From NCBI GenBank assembly GCA_001936135.1, contig CP012815.1, positions 434,001-498,000 of the forward strand: 64,000 bases of DNA, given 5' to 3'. Positions 12,684-23,602 of the stretch are shown here, piece by piece (the stretch's first letter is position 1; each line of letters starts with the position of its first letter). A program made the translations under genes and the position numbers. Origin of the DNA: Saccharomycopsis fibuligera x Saccharomycopsis cf. fibuligera. Its lineage: Eukaryota; Ascomycota; Saccharomycetes; Ascoideales; Saccharomycopsidaceae. The notes beneath the pieces are model-generated. The model did not search any database, was not told the DNA's origin, and saw only the letters and a list, made by a program, of their open reading frames with translations.

Positions 12684-12820
12684 CCTAGACCAAACTCTCT
12701 CCTATATCTATTTCAAATCCAAAAGACCCATTAAAGTCTAACTAATACTAACGGGGTTTTCACTTGTATAAGTTTCCCTATATAATAATAAATGAGCTGT
12801 ACTGTATATATTATATAAAT
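12684..12820 (+). repeat. LINE-associated 3' repeat (R1), copy 1
   Basis: This begins CCTAGACCAAACTCTCTCC and contains TCTATTTCAAATCC and ACTAATACTAACGGGG, then ACTTGTATAAGTTTCCC. The same block occurs at 31851, 33337 and, shorter, at 34103. The copy at 31851 ends in a poly(A) tail, so this is a fragment of a LINE 3' region lacking its tail. Confidence 0.7.
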
Positions 12821-13749
12821 CTAATTTGATCCCAAACTGATCCAAATCCAGCAATATCTGTTGTGCTATATATATATATAACTAATCAATCACTTCTAAA
12901 ATATTCTTAAATTTCAGGGGTGCTTTAAATGCTCGAAACTTTAACAAATCCGGCAAAAGGGTACATTTCCAGCCACTCTCTCCCACTATCACAAGCACAA
13001 TGAGAAAAACTACACTAAACTAAGGAATAGAGCTAGGGTAGTCTCATTCTTCCATATTGTAACGCAAGAGAGGGACTTTGATTGGAAAACCACTACAATT
13101 TGTAGTCTTATTTACTACATAATCACCTTAGTGGATCAGATAAACCCGTTATCTTAGTAACTGGAAGGAGGTACTGAAGTGAGACCTTTTTGGTTTAATT
13201 GTCGATATCCATAACAAATTTTTTTTGGCAACAAAATTCGATCCATTTCTCGAGCTCAGATTCTCCTTTTCATAAATATGAACAACATACTTTTTAACTG
13301 ATTTAACAATTTTTCTATTTTGAGTTCTCCTTTGCACTCGGGTGTGTCCAAATTAAGAGGAGTCGCTTGTAAATTTGAGCATGGGAATCGTCCAGAAATC
13401 ACATTAGACTGGACACTCAAAGCTGTAAATTGTACGGCATTACATAATCAGTTCATCATAAAGGAGCAAGACCTCTAGTTAACGTTGTTATTTATTTTAT
13501 GAGCCAAGAACCTTCAATACAGGTATAAAACATAATTGAAATATAATTCATACAAGCCAAAAAAACAAACAAACAAACAAACAAACAAACCTAGAGTAGA
13601 TGCAATGGAGAGCAGTATGAAAACACATAACAAAGATGAACAACAAAATTAGCATAAAACACAGAAAAAAGTAAAACAAAAAAAAAAAAAAATAACAACA
13701 AATTAATATGCAACGGTAATGATAAAACCTCTATAATAATCGACTTTAT
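12821..13749. other. Repeat-rich intergenic region, including diverged block copy B and a (CAAA)n run
   Basis: The region contains copy B of the diverged block (13149-13210), a CAAA tetranucleotide array at about 13563-13591, and an A-run just before 13694. It ends at the 3' end of TRM11. No gene is supported. Confidence 0.55.
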
Positions 13750-15135
13750 TTATTTATCCTCTAATGATAACTTGCTAAAACCACTAAAATAACGTTCTCT
13801 GAATTCATTATTCAACACCTGTCCTGCTTTGATGGTCTTTCCCTTGTAATCTTTGCTTTGCTTCACATAACATAAAAGTCTTCTACTCCATCTATTAAAT
13901 TTTTGTACGCAATTATACTTCAATTGTAATTTTTCATGATGAGGAATCGATGTAGTATAATCTTCATCATTAGCTACCGGCATCCAATATACCAATCTTC
14001 CACCCACAGGTAATCTATCAGCAGCAAACTCAAGTAAATCATCCAACATATTACCCAACTGATATGGTTTCTTTGGCTGAACGTAATCTCTTCTCAAAAA
14101 TGCCTTCATTCCATCAATTTCAATATTTTCTTTTCCCAAATGACGTTCCGGTTTAGCAGCTCCCAACACTTTAAGCCCCTCGCGGACTCCATATGGCGGA
14201 TCACAACATATAGTATCAATGACAAAATCTTTTCGAAGAGCATTATGAGTAAAATCCATAGTTGCTACATCAATGAAATTCAATGAAGTACCATATTGTT
14301 TGAAATTGGAATTGATGTTACGATTATTTTTCCCAATTAGGGTCTTGATATCAATATCGGAACCAATAGTAACTGCTCCAAATTTGGCCCCCGCTACAAG
14401 AAAACTGCCAGTGCCTACAAACGGATCATAGAGCACTTTGTAATGATTAGCTTGAGCAATATTGACACTGATTAAGGATAGTTCTGCGTCAAATGAGGTG
14501 GTGCCAACATATTTTCTCTTCTTGAGTTCGTATGTATCAAGAATATTGTTTTCTCTTTCAGTGCGCCCAACAAGGCGACCAAGATAGATTTGTCTAGGGG
14601 TTTTGAGTGGAGCGATTTCAGATTCAGCATTGGCTTCTGCATCAGTGGATTCACTCGGCACGCCTGAGTAGTCTTCTAAGACCACATAAGTGACCTCAGG
14701 GTTCTTCAATTTAGCCTTTGCCTTGAATGACATGTATCTAAACTGATCAATAAGCTCAAGTGATGCATTCCAGTCTCTGCGACCTTGGTAACTCTCGAAA
14801 TCAAACTTGAAAGTCATATTGGTAAACTTTTCCCAAAGATGCAGACTATTTGCCTTAACGCTAGCATGTAATTCTTCATCGGTGGTTCCCTGTCCCCAAA
14901 GTTCATAAATGGAACGACACAATATAGACCGCTGCACCCACTGATGGGCAATCTTGTCAGTACTAATCTTGTCTTCGTTGTCGTTCTGAATGTCGACTAT
15001 TAAAAATGGACTTGATTCATCATGATCGGAAATATCCACTTGCACATTGTACAAATCAGCTAATGATTCAAGCTCTGCTTTTCTAAACCCCGTGTGGGCT
15101 TGGGTAAGGTATAGGAGGTACTTTGTTGTGCCCAT
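13750..15135 (-). CDS. TRM11: tRNA (guanine10-N2)-methyltransferase catalytic subunit Trm11
   Basis: The first ATG (complement of 15133-15135) gives 461 residues; the frame extends seven codons further upstream only from a TTG. Trm11, bound to Trm112, makes N2-methylguanosine at position 10 of several cytoplasmic tRNAs. The N-terminal half has the THUMP-type substrate-binding fold region (LIDQFRYMSFKAKAKL). The C-terminal half is a Rossmann methyltransferase with the SAM-binding DPFVGTGSFLV and the catalytic DPPYGVREG motif typical of amino-group N-methylation. Length and motif order fit the family. It is convergent with the repeat patch and divergent from HRP1. Confidence 0.95.
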   Translation of the reverse strand: MGTTKYLLYLTQAHTGFRKAELESLADLYNVQVDISDHDESSPFLIVDIQNDNEDKISTDKIAHQWVQRSILCRSIYELWGQGTTDEELHASVKANSLHLWEKFTNMTFKFDFESYQGRRDWNASLELIDQFRYMSFKAKAKLKNPEVTYVVLEDYSGVPSESTDAEANAESEIAPLKTPRQIYLGRLVGRTERENNILDTYELKKRKYVGTTSFDAELSLISVNIAQANHYKVLYDPFVGTGSFLVAGAKFGAVTIGSDIDIKTLIGKNNRNINSNFKQYGTSLNFIDVATMDFTHNALRKDFVIDTICCDPPYGVREGLKVLGAAKPERHLGKENIEIDGMKAFLRRDYVQPKKPYQLGNMLDDLLEFAADRLPVGGRLVYWMPVANDEDYTTSIPHHEKLQLKYNCVQKFNRWSRRLLCYVKQSKDYKGKTIKAGQVLNNEFRERYFSGFSKLSLEDK

Positions 15136-15823
15136 GTTTGATTGTTGTATATCCAATTTTGATGATACCTGTATCGACAGATCTTGATCTACACACTCTC
15201 TCTACTCTCTTCTCTTCTCTTCTCCTCTATCTTCGCTCATGTTGGAGATGCAAAAAAAAAAATATTTTTTTTTTTATCGCTGTCGCTGACGTAAGTCATG
15301 ACTTGGAATTCCCGGGCAACCCTGCAAACGCAATTTTCTCTTTTTTGTTTGTCTTGTCTCTTATTTTTAAAACTAATTTTCTCTTCCTAAAAATACAGTA
15401 AAATCAGTCTGTTGATGAACCAATTGGAAGGCAAAAACTCAATTCACGACTTCAAAACGTTGCTGTTTTTAAAAGAATAATACTATTAGCAGATCTATTG
15501 TGAGAATAGAACCACAAGTGTTTTGTTCTATTTTTGATATTTTCCCCTATTTCATATTGCATATTTCATATATCTGCTAGCCTTTTAGTGACATCAGTTA
15601 GTAACTAATAGTTAGTTAGCTTTCTTTCTATAATATTGTTGTACTATAGCAATTACCGCTCACATAGTGTTATAGCAATAGGATCAATAAAAAATACTGA
15701 ACTTATTACCCCTCTTCCCACACATAATATTATCATATTATAACTAGTACACTATTACATTACGTTAGTTTGCTGAAACAAAAGAAAAATTAGAAAAGAA
15801 TTCTATCTGATTAGTATATTACA
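15136..15823. promoter_or_regulatory. Shared upstream region of TRM11 and HRP1
   Basis: A 0.7-kb divergent intergenic region between two RNA-processing genes. It is AT-rich, with CT-rich stretches near TRM11 (15195-15232) and an A/T run at about 15252-15275. I could not assign any specific transcription-factor site. Confidence 0.5.
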
Positions 15824-17533
15824 ATGTCAGCATTAGACGACGACGAAGCGCTTTTTCAAGACATCTATGGTGATGACAGCGATAATGAAGGCAAAGCTCA
15901 AGGACAAGAGCCAAAAGTAGAATCCTCATCATCTAACACTGAGACTAAAAATGATGATGGTGCGAACAAAAAAGATGAATTGCAGTCTTTTGATAATACT
16001 TCAGCACCATCGGGCCCGCCAGCGGCAGGATCTGGCTCTTCCGATAACGTTGCTGGCGCGGGGTCTAATCAAACCACCAGCGAGCAAGACTCGCAACAAC
16101 AGCAACAACCACAAGAACAACAGGACCAACCACAGCAGCAGCAACAACAGCAGCAGCAGCAACAACAACAACAACAACAATATCAACAAAATGAGGCTCA
16201 GGGTGGTTATAGTGCTAATACTTCAACCACCGTCAACTTTAGCTCAGGCGCAAATGAGAACTATAATGCGGGTTTAACCAGTGTTGCCATTGGAAAACAA
16301 TTGCAGCAGAAATCCGAATATTTCAACAGAGACCAAGGTAAAATGTTTATTGGTGGGTTGAATTGGGATACTACTGAAGACAAGCTCAAGGATTATTTCA
16401 GCAAGTATGGGGAAATTATTGATTTTACCATCATGAGAGATAATGCTACTGGTAGATCTAGAGGGTTTGGATTTTTAACTTTTAGAAGTTCTAGTTCGGT
16501 TGACGAAGTGTTAAAGACCCAACATATTCTTGATGGGAAAGTGATTGACCCCAAAAGAGCCATTCCCAAAGAAGAACAAGACAAGACAGGTAAGATTTTT
16601 GTTGGTGGAATTGCTCCAGATGTCACTGAAAAGGATTTTGATGAATTTTTCTCCAGATTTGGTAACGTTATTGATGCTCAATTGATGATTGACAAGGATA
16701 CTGGTAGATCAAGAGGATTTGGTTTTGTTACTTATGATTCTCCAGCAGCAGTGGACAAGGTTACTGAAAATAAATATTTGGAACTTAAGGGAAGACAAAT
16801 GGAAATCAAGCGTGCTGAGCCAAGAGGCCAACAACAACAACGTTCTGGAGGAGTAAGAGGCTACAATGCTAATACAGCCATGCAACTACAACAACAACAT
16901 ATGGGTCAAGGGGGTTATAATAGTTATTCACCATACCAAGCAGCAGCACCGGCTGCTGCTGCTGCTCCAATCGCTGGTGGTGCCCCTGGTGCTGGTGCGG
17001 GTGGTATGCCTGCTATGGGAGGCTATTCACCCCAAGTATTACAACAATACTGGCAATACTGGATGCAGCTCCAGCAAATGCAAGGAGGAGCCGCTGCTGC
17101 CGCTGCCGCTGCTGCTGGAGCAGGACAGATGAATCAAGCACAGCTTCAACAAATGGCAGCAATGATGCCACAAGTGCCAAACCAACAACAACAGCAATAT
17201 CAACAACAACAACAACAGCAGCAACAACAACAGCAACAGCAACAACAACAACAAATACCCGGCAATGATCAGTCACAAAACGAGAGACCGCTTAGATTGC
17301 ATTCATCTACTGAAAGCAACAATAACAGTCCATATGGAAGCAGTGGCAATGAAGGTGATGGTAATAATAGTGGTTACGGAAGCAGTGGCAATGGTAATGG
17401 TAACGGTGGCAATGGCGGATCTAGAAGACCACTTAATTTGCCAAAGGGACCAAGAGGTGGTACTAGAGGGAATTACAACAGGGGTCGCGGCGGATATGGC
17501 AGAAATGGTGGCTATCACCCATATAATCGTTAA
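15824..17533 (+). CDS. HRP1: Hrp1/Nab4-type hnRNP, cleavage factor IB
   Basis: The 569-residue protein starts MSALDDDEALFQDIYGDD, as in Hrp1 orthologues. A Gln tract (about 87-121) precedes two RRMs. RRM1 (about 170-245) has GKMFIGGLNW and RSRGFGFLTF as RNP2 and RNP1. RRM2 (about 255-330) has GKIFVGGIAP and RSRGFGFVTY. The tail is Gln/Ala/Met-rich and ends in RGG-like repeats (RGGTRGNYNRGRGGYGR), targets for the arginine methyltransferase Hmt1. Hrp1 binds UA-rich polyadenylation elements and shuttles between nucleus and cytoplasm in mRNA 3'-end formation and decay. The length is close to the 534 residues of S. cerevisiae Hrp1. The long Gln tracts suggest prion-like phase behaviour. Confidence 0.95.
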   Translation: MSALDDDEALFQDIYGDDSDNEGKAQGQEPKVESSSSNTETKNDDGANKKDELQSFDNTSAPSGPPAAGSGSSDNVAGAGSNQTTSEQDSQQQQQPQEQQDQPQQQQQQQQQQQQQQQQYQQNEAQGGYSANTSTTVNFSSGANENYNAGLTSVAIGKQLQQKSEYFNRDQGKMFIGGLNWDTTEDKLKDYFSKYGEIIDFTIMRDNATGRSRGFGFLTFRSSSSVDEVLKTQHILDGKVIDPKRAIPKEEQDKTGKIFVGGIAPDVTEKDFDEFFSRFGNVIDAQLMIDKDTGRSRGFGFVTYDSPAAVDKVTENKYLELKGRQMEIKRAEPRGQQQQRSGGVRGYNANTAMQLQQQHMGQGGYNSYSPYQAAAPAAAAAPIAGGAPGAGAGGMPAMGGYSPQVLQQYWQYWMQLQQMQGGAAAAAAAAAGAGQMNQAQLQQMAAMMPQVPNQQQQQYQQQQQQQQQQQQQQQQQQIPGNDQSQNERPLRLHSSTESNNNSPYGSSGNEGDGNNSGYGSSGNGNGNGGNGGSRRPLNLPKGPRGGTRGNYNRGRGGYGRNGGYHPYNR

Positions 17534-18732
17534 AAACCAAAATAGCTATTTACGGATTGGTGCCAAAACGGCCATGTGCATGTTTACTTATCATCAATAC
17601 TTATAAAATCAGCCCATGTACGTCGAGGCAAATAAGCAACTTAACGAGTTTTTGCAATATGGTTTTATATATGTCAAACAATAATTCAGCTAAAATAGTT
17701 CAACACGGTTTGATTTCATATTATTGTTGAACTCCCTTTTTGATTTTTGATTTTTGATTTATGATTTTTGATTTCTGATTTTTCTATTGTGTTCATGTTT
17801 TTAAATTCTTTTCGCGTCTTTTATTTTTATTTTTTTTTCTTTTTATTTTATTTCACACCATCCACTACAATGCAGAGTTTTTGTTAAATTTTGTTATTTC
17901 TCAAATCAACTTTGCTTTTTTTTTTTTTTTTTTAGAAAAAAGACAGAGTTTAAAATAAAAAAATTGCGCTTTTTTTTTTCTTTCACTACAACTTGTACAC
18001 ACTTTATTTACATGGATCGAAAAACAAATACAAAATTGTTATTTTTTTTCTTTTATATTTTGAGTTTAGTGTATTATATTTACAATCGGCTAGCATGCCT
18101 GTTGGTTTTCTTCAAATTATGGAGCTATGACTTCTTTTCGGAAGTTACTTTTCAATGTTGAGATTATCCGCGACTCAAGAAGTAGAACAGTAGAGCCAAA
18201 AAAATAAAAAAAAAAAAAAGAAAAATGGAAGAGAGTATGCTGGCAAAATGATATTTGTGAAATGCAGCATAACATGATTTCTTACGAGTCCTCTGTAGAC
18301 TGCATAAGCATCGGCAACCTGTGTGGAAGTAACAGCAGCGATTATGAAAGAAATGATACGCTGCTTTAGTTGTGGAAAATTAAACAACGAATATTGACAA
18401 CAGGGATAGAGGCAAAGGTAAAGGGTACGTATATGTATATTAGCCAAACGCAGGCAGCCAACTATCATTATAGTCAATGTAGTGTACTGCGGGCCAGTAT
18501 ACTGCGGCCGCAATGAATTGCCTCATCTTTATTCATGTTGTGGAACTCATAACATCCATGCATGTCACCCACTACCCAAAAATCATATTTGCAAAAAAAT
18601 AGCCCTGAGATACCGAAAGATAATTTGATAGCCCTCATTTGGTCACCCGAATATCACATGCACTTATACTCTAATGTGTCAGCTGACACTAGTGACCGCT
18701 CTTCTTGCCTCAACGCAGTTTTCCTTCTGACG

Positions 18733-18738
18733 CACGTG
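18733..18738. promoter_or_regulatory. CACGTG (Cbf1-type) site upstream of RPS19
   Basis: A CACGTG E-box about 315 nt upstream of the start codon. In CUG-clade yeasts Cbf1, together with Tbf1, is known to occupy ribosomal-protein promoters, so a role here is plausible. This rests on the motif only. Confidence 0.5.
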
Positions 18739-18779
18739 ATACAGTTTCCTGCCGAAATCTACCGCCATTAGAAGAGCGT

Positions 18780-18785
18780 CACGTG
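18780..18785. promoter_or_regulatory. Second CACGTG (Cbf1-type) site upstream of RPS19
   Basis: The extended match GTCACGTGA lies 41 nt downstream of the first core. Paired CACGTG sites strengthen the case for a Cbf1-controlled ribosomal-protein promoter. Confidence 0.55.
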
Positions 18786-19051
18786 AACCACATACATTAG
18801 CTATCGAGACAGCGACAGCGACGGCAACAGCGAGCACTGAGCGAGCACTGAGCCTGGCACTGAGTGAGCGAGTGAGCGAGTGCGCAGCAGCGGCTGGAGG
18901 AAAAAAAATTCCGGAAAAAAAAACTTTCAAAGTGGTGTTTTATGAAAAAGATTATAATACTGTTTTGTTAAAAAAAAAAAGAAAACCCTCACTACCAAGT
19001 GACTTTAACCAGTACAACATCTCAAGGTATCAATAATCAAATATAGTCAAA

Positions 19052-20432
19052 ATGGCAGGTGTTTCCGTTAGGTACGTGACTGTTATTATCCAACCACCAG
19101 GACAAGAACAAGAACAAAAGCAAGAAGAAGAACTATAATGATGATATATGATATAATATGATACGGTAAACTACCCACTGGGTTTACATCAAGAGACATT
19201 TCATGCTAATGTGAATGTGCAATATGACAAGATTCAATTTGATAAAAAATGTAGAATACAACAAGAGATAACGAGACAATGAAATAGTGAAAAAAAAGTA
19301 TATACAGGACAAGAGACTGTAATCAAGAGCAGCATAAAAAATAGAAGAAAAAAAAATAGAAAATAGAGAATTATTGAAAACAATCAGAATGTGCAAGAGA
19401 AGAATGAATGATCTATCATATGTTGAGTGAAAGCTTTGCTATCATGAGAGAAGGAGTTTTCAATATCAACATGTTCAAGGAGCCAAAACTCAAAATGCAG
19501 AAGCCAGCAATGAAGCGCTAAAACATGTTAAGAAATAAACGAATAATTAATAATGTACAGTAGTGCAACAGCGAAACCTACCCATTTAGAGGAAAAATTG
19601 CATACAAAACAGCAACACAAATTCTCTAGATCAGAAGAATCATTACCAAGGGCCAAGTAGGTGTATTATAATTATGATCATACAGTGAACTGATTTCAGG
19701 TCTCCGTTACAAAGCTTGCTTTTACAAGAACGAGTAGTTCAAACAATGAACATGGAAAAAGTGCTTCTCTTGTCACGAATGGCCTCATTTAAACATCGAC
19801 CAGTGCTAATTCTTTGAACAAAGTGCACATCACTCTTCATTACCAATGCAAAAAGATCAAAAGTTTTAATATATTATCACATTCACATTTGCTCTGTTCA
19901 AGCCTTGAAATGTTTACCGTCTTTTTATCATCATCATTATCTTCTCATCTTTTAGTTTATTTTTCGTGTGTCTTTCTCGACCATCCTTACTAACAAATAC
20001 AATAGAGACGTTCCAGCTCAAGATTTCATCAATGCTTATGCTCTTTTCTTGCAACGTCAAGGTAAATTAGAAGTCCCAGGTTACGTTGACTTGGTCAAGA
20101 CTTCTGTCAGCAGTGAAATGCCACCACAAGAATCCGAATTGTGGTTCTACAAGCGTTCTGCTTCTATTGCCAGACACATTTACTTGAGAAAACAAGTCGG
20201 TGTTGGTAAATTGAAGAAATTGTACGGTGGTGCTAAAAACAGAGGTGGTAGACCAGGTAAGCACGTTGATGCTTCCGGTTCCGTTAACAGAAAAGCTGTC
20301 CAAGCTTTGGAAAAATTGGGTGTCTTGGAAATTTCTGCTAAAGGTGGTAGAAAAATCACTGACAATGGTCAAAGAGATTTGGACCGTATTGCTGCTCAAA
20401 CTTTGGAAGATGCCGAAGAAGATGAAGAGTAA
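19052..20432 (+). CDS. RPS19: 40S ribosomal protein eS19 (spliced)
   Basis: Two exons: 19052-19071 (MAGVSV plus two bases of the Arg codon) and 20006-20432, joining to a 148-residue protein that begins MAGVSVRDVPAQDFINAYAL. The join restores the conserved eS19 N-terminus, which exon 2 alone lacks. The rest is typical eS19, including SIARHIYLRKQVGVG and GGRPGKHVDASGS, with an acidic tail. The protein sits in the head of the small subunit and is needed for 18S rRNA maturation. Leucine is encoded almost only by TTG, the codon bias of a highly expressed yeast gene. Upstream CACGTG sites fit ribosomal-protein regulation. Confidence 0.97.
19072..20005 (+). other. RPS19 spliceosomal intron, 934 nt
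   Basis: The donor is GTACGT, the branch sequence TACTAAC lies at 19988-19994 and the acceptor is AATAG at 20001-20005. This is a long intron for a yeast. I looked for box C/D and H/ACA snoRNA signatures. An ATGATGA occurs at about 19138, but no CTGA lies within a usable distance, so no snoRNA is called. Confidence 0.93.
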
Positions 20433-21053
20433 ATTATTGGTTTTTAAAGTGTTGATTTGTTAGGATTTATTATTTTTTTTGTTATTTTGTTATAATACGA
20501 TAATAATAATAAAAAACCTTAATGCTAGTGATTAATTGAACGATTAAAATTTTTTAAAAATTCAAAAGAAAATCAAGGGGGGAGATACTACTTATAATAG
20601 TATGTTGTCTGCTTCCTTATCCTACTTTCTGTATGCTCGTTTTTGTCTCAAATGAAAGCTAACTTATTGTAATAATATCCACTACATACTGTAATTGTAG
20701 TTGTGCCTTTAAGCAATATACTGCGAGCCGAGTTTATACTACTCAGTCAGTCGTGTGTGTGTCTTTAAAATGACAAAACTCAAGGGCTGGCAGCCAATGA
20801 AATCATGAAAATATTGAATACTAAGAAACATTATAATTATACTACCGTAGTATCGCAATTCAACTGCACTTGATACCTCAATCAGCAATTGTCGCTGCTG
20901 TTTTCCTATCTATTTTATTAAACTATATACAAAAGCCAATATTTTTCGAGATTTTTGTCCGTCACGCGCAAAATCCAAGAAAAGCCAAAACGAAAAAACA
21001 AAGAAAACAGAAATGGCGAGGCGGAAACGCAAGAGAAAAAAAAATCAAATTGG

Positions 21054-21134
<81 letters not shown>

Positions 21135-21445
21135 AACAAAATAGAACAGTCTGTCTAAGATTGGTACATAATATCATAAGGCTCAAGGCATCACTTTGGT
21201 TAGATATCACTAAATTCAGCTGTAATACATCTGGTTAACAAATACTTGGTTTGTGAAAATAGTTTGCAGCTTGTTCTCTTTCACAATATACAAAACAACA
21301 ACATCATCAACGACATTAACAGTATAAAAAAAAGAACATAAAAAAGGACATAAAAACAGTTTCCGAAGCTTAATCATTATCGGCCCATCAATTGATATCA
21401 GCAGAACACTATACTTATTAGAATACCATACAGCAGCAGTTAGCC
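20433..21445. other. Intergenic region between RPS19 and NHP10 with a (CAA)n microsatellite
   Basis: A 1-kb gap. Its main feature is a perfect AAC/CAA array of about 26 units at 21055-21134, preceded by an A-rich, G-containing stretch. Open frames reading through the array (poly-Thr or poly-Gln) have no other recognisable protein features and are not called as genes. Confidence 0.65.
21055..21134. repeat. (AAC)n microsatellite, about 26 units, non-coding
   Basis: A perfect trinucleotide array about 310 nt upstream of the NHP10 start codon. It would lie in the promoter or 5' leader. Confidence 0.9.
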
Positions 21446-22594
21446 ATGGAGTCAGAATCAGAAAATCTCAAATTCAAGCAAAAATGCAAAGACTTGAAAA
21501 ACCGTATTGGTGAAATTGACGAAAACAACCAAGTAATCACCATTGCCATCTCCAGAAGCAAATTGGCCATCAAACGCCTTAGACTAGAGTACGCCATTTT
21601 GCTAGAACGTCTAGAACGGAAATCGCTAGCTTCAGTCGCCGATACCACAGAAGCATACTCGCAACAGGTGGCTAGTCCCGAATTGCCTAGCTTGAAGCTC
21701 AACGAATTGAACCCAATTAGCAGTGGTCGCCGTGGTAAGGCTGGTGGAGCAAGAATCAAGATGAGACCAAAGGAAAGGGACCCTAAGTTGCCCAAGAGAC
21801 CAACCAACTCATACTTGATTTTTTGCGAGTTGGAGAAGGACAAGATCAAGCAGAGATTGGACGCTACTAGTCCACCGGGGTACTTGTACGATATGTCCAA
21901 AGCGTTGACCGAGGCATGGAAGAATTTGAACGAGGAAGACAAGAAGCCATATTACAAGTTGTATGAGGAGGAAAAGGAGAGGTATTCCAAAGAATTGAAG
22001 ATTTACAACGATGAGAAGAATAAAGAGGCGGCCGAAGCGGCCGAGAAGGAGAAGACAAAGAAGAATGGGGATGATAAAGTGAAGAGTGAAGTCAAAGAAA
22101 AGTCAAAGGGGAAAGTGAAACAGGAAGAAAGCGAGAAGAAGGCAAAGGACGAACCCAAGGATGAGTCGAAAGAAGCAGTGAAACAGGAACCGGAACAAGA
22201 GCAAGAAAATATCACGAGAGATAGTGAAAAGGCACCACAGATAGCCGAACAGCAGCTGGAAGGAAATGAAGATATTGATAATCAAGAAGGCGGAGAGTCG
22301 CTGCTGCCACAAGCTGGCAAAGGTGAAGAAAAAGAGAAAGAGAAAGATACAGACACTACACCAAGCAAAAAGCACCAGCTTTCGGACTTGCTTGACAATG
22401 GCGACGATAACGGCAATGGCAATGAAGATGCCCCAGAAGCAAAAAAGACCAAGTTGGAAAAGCAGGAAACTAGCAGTAACAATGATAGCGACAACAAGAA
22501 TGCTGCTGCTAACGATAATGATAAAGGTAACGATATCCAGAATAGCAGTGACGCTGGTGTGGATTCCACCGAGCCTGCAGTAAAGTCGGAGTGA
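21446..22594 (+). CDS. NHP10: Nhp10-type HMG-box subunit of the INO80 complex
   Basis: The 382-residue protein opens with a helical segment whose ITIAISRSKLAIKRLRLEYAILLERLE stretch is characteristic of Nhp10. A single HMG box follows (about 110-190), with KERDPKLPKRPTNSYLIF and EAWKNLNEEDKKPYYKLYEE. Nhp10 helps INO80 bind nucleosomes and extranucleosomal DNA. The C-terminal half is a long charged Lys/Glu/Gln tail with no fold visible, longer than in S. cerevisiae Nhp10. Identification rests on both the N-terminal segment and the box, so confusion with general HMGB proteins is unlikely. Confidence 0.9.
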   Translation: MESESENLKFKQKCKDLKNRIGEIDENNQVITIAISRSKLAIKRLRLEYAILLERLERKSLASVADTTEAYSQQVASPELPSLKLNELNPISSGRRGKAGGARIKMRPKERDPKLPKRPTNSYLIFCELEKDKIKQRLDATSPPGYLYDMSKALTEAWKNLNEEDKKPYYKLYEEEKERYSKELKIYNDEKNKEAAEAAEKEKTKKNGDDKVKSEVKEKSKGKVKQEESEKKAKDEPKDESKEAVKQEPEQEQENITRDSEKAPQIAEQQLEGNEDIDNQEGGESLLPQAGKGEEKEKEKDTDTTPSKKHQLSDLLDNGDDNGNGNEDAPEAKKTKLEKQETSSNNDSDNKNAAANDNDKGNDIQNSSDAGVDSTEPAVKSE

Positions 22595-23058
22595 GAAGAA
22601 GGTGATTTGCTGCCTCTTGTGGCTGGCTATCCTACGTTTGTTGATATATGGGTGTAATATAGTATATTATTGATGTTATTATTAGTGCTAGTACTGTTGT
22701 AGTGAGTATTTTGCTAACTGTCTCCCAAATGGTCACCCGTCCGTTGCGCGAAATTTTATTTTCGCATTTGCATTCATTCAAACGGCGGCACAAAACAACA
22801 GAAAGAAATAAAGACACTCGCGACTCACTCACTCATCAGCCGCCATTGCCATGTTCCACTGCTGATGAGCATACAACACACTCCCTAGCTGCTTCCTTAC
22901 TGACTCAAACAATTGATCCATCGAGCTTGGGTTGGAATTTTAATCAAAGCATTGAAAAACTTCCGCCCGCTTGTTATTTCACCTCGTATCTTTTTCTCCC
23001 CTGCTTCATAGTCAGTCGATTGGTGTGTAAATCTTCATCTTCGTCTTGGTCTCCAATC

Positions 23059-23571
23059 ATGAATTTCAACATACTTCTCAATAACAGCAATACCAACCCC
23101 AATGGCCTGGATAGTGACAGGCAGAACCTGCAATCATCACAATCGCATCTGCTGCAACCACAACCACCACAACAACCACAGCAGGCTTCTCTGTCGTCGC
23201 TGTCATCACCAGTGCTAAATAAACCATCGCGTTTCAGTATTAACTCAATGATCAATGAACCAGCTCCTCCTCCTCCACCCCCTCAAGCTTCCACACAGAC
23301 ACTTGCTCCTTCTTCTTCAGTAAGATCCTTATCTAACGTTGGAAGAAAAGCCAGTATTAATTCATTAACCAACGATAATGATATCGATATACGAGGCAAT
23401 GAAACTCCTAGCATTACGAGAATTTCAGCCACTTCAAACAGCTCATCAGTGTCAAATTCTCCTGTAATACATCGACCAGCATTGCCCCATACTATGTCCA
23501 CTGCTACTTTTCCACCTCCCCCACAGTTTCAATCTCAACAAAAACAACAACAACAAAAACAACAACAACAA

Positions 23572-23602
<31 letters not shown>

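Larger units (their letters stand above)
17534..19051. promoter_or_regulatory. HRP1 3' region and RPS19 promoter
   Basis: The first part is T-rich, with an imperfect 7-nt tandem (TTTTTGA units) at about 17731-17781. The second part is upstream of RPS19 and contains two CACGTG cores, an unusually GC-rich purine-biased patch with repeated GAGCGAG/GCACTGAG words (18802-18895), and A-runs near the start codon. Confidence 0.6.

Noticed and set aside
15136-15156. Upstream extension of TRM11 by seven codons
   Set aside because: It would start at TTG; the ATG at 15133-15135 gives the conserved-looking N-terminus.
19137-19700. Possible box C/D snoRNA in the RPS19 intron (ATGATGA at about 19138, CTGA at about 19689)
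   Set aside because: The boxes are about 550 nt apart and no terminal stem is seen.
20870-21238. Open frames with poly-Thr or poly-Gln (and poly-Val or poly-Cys on the other strand)
   Set aside because: They only read through the (AAC)n microsatellite; no flanking protein-like sequence.
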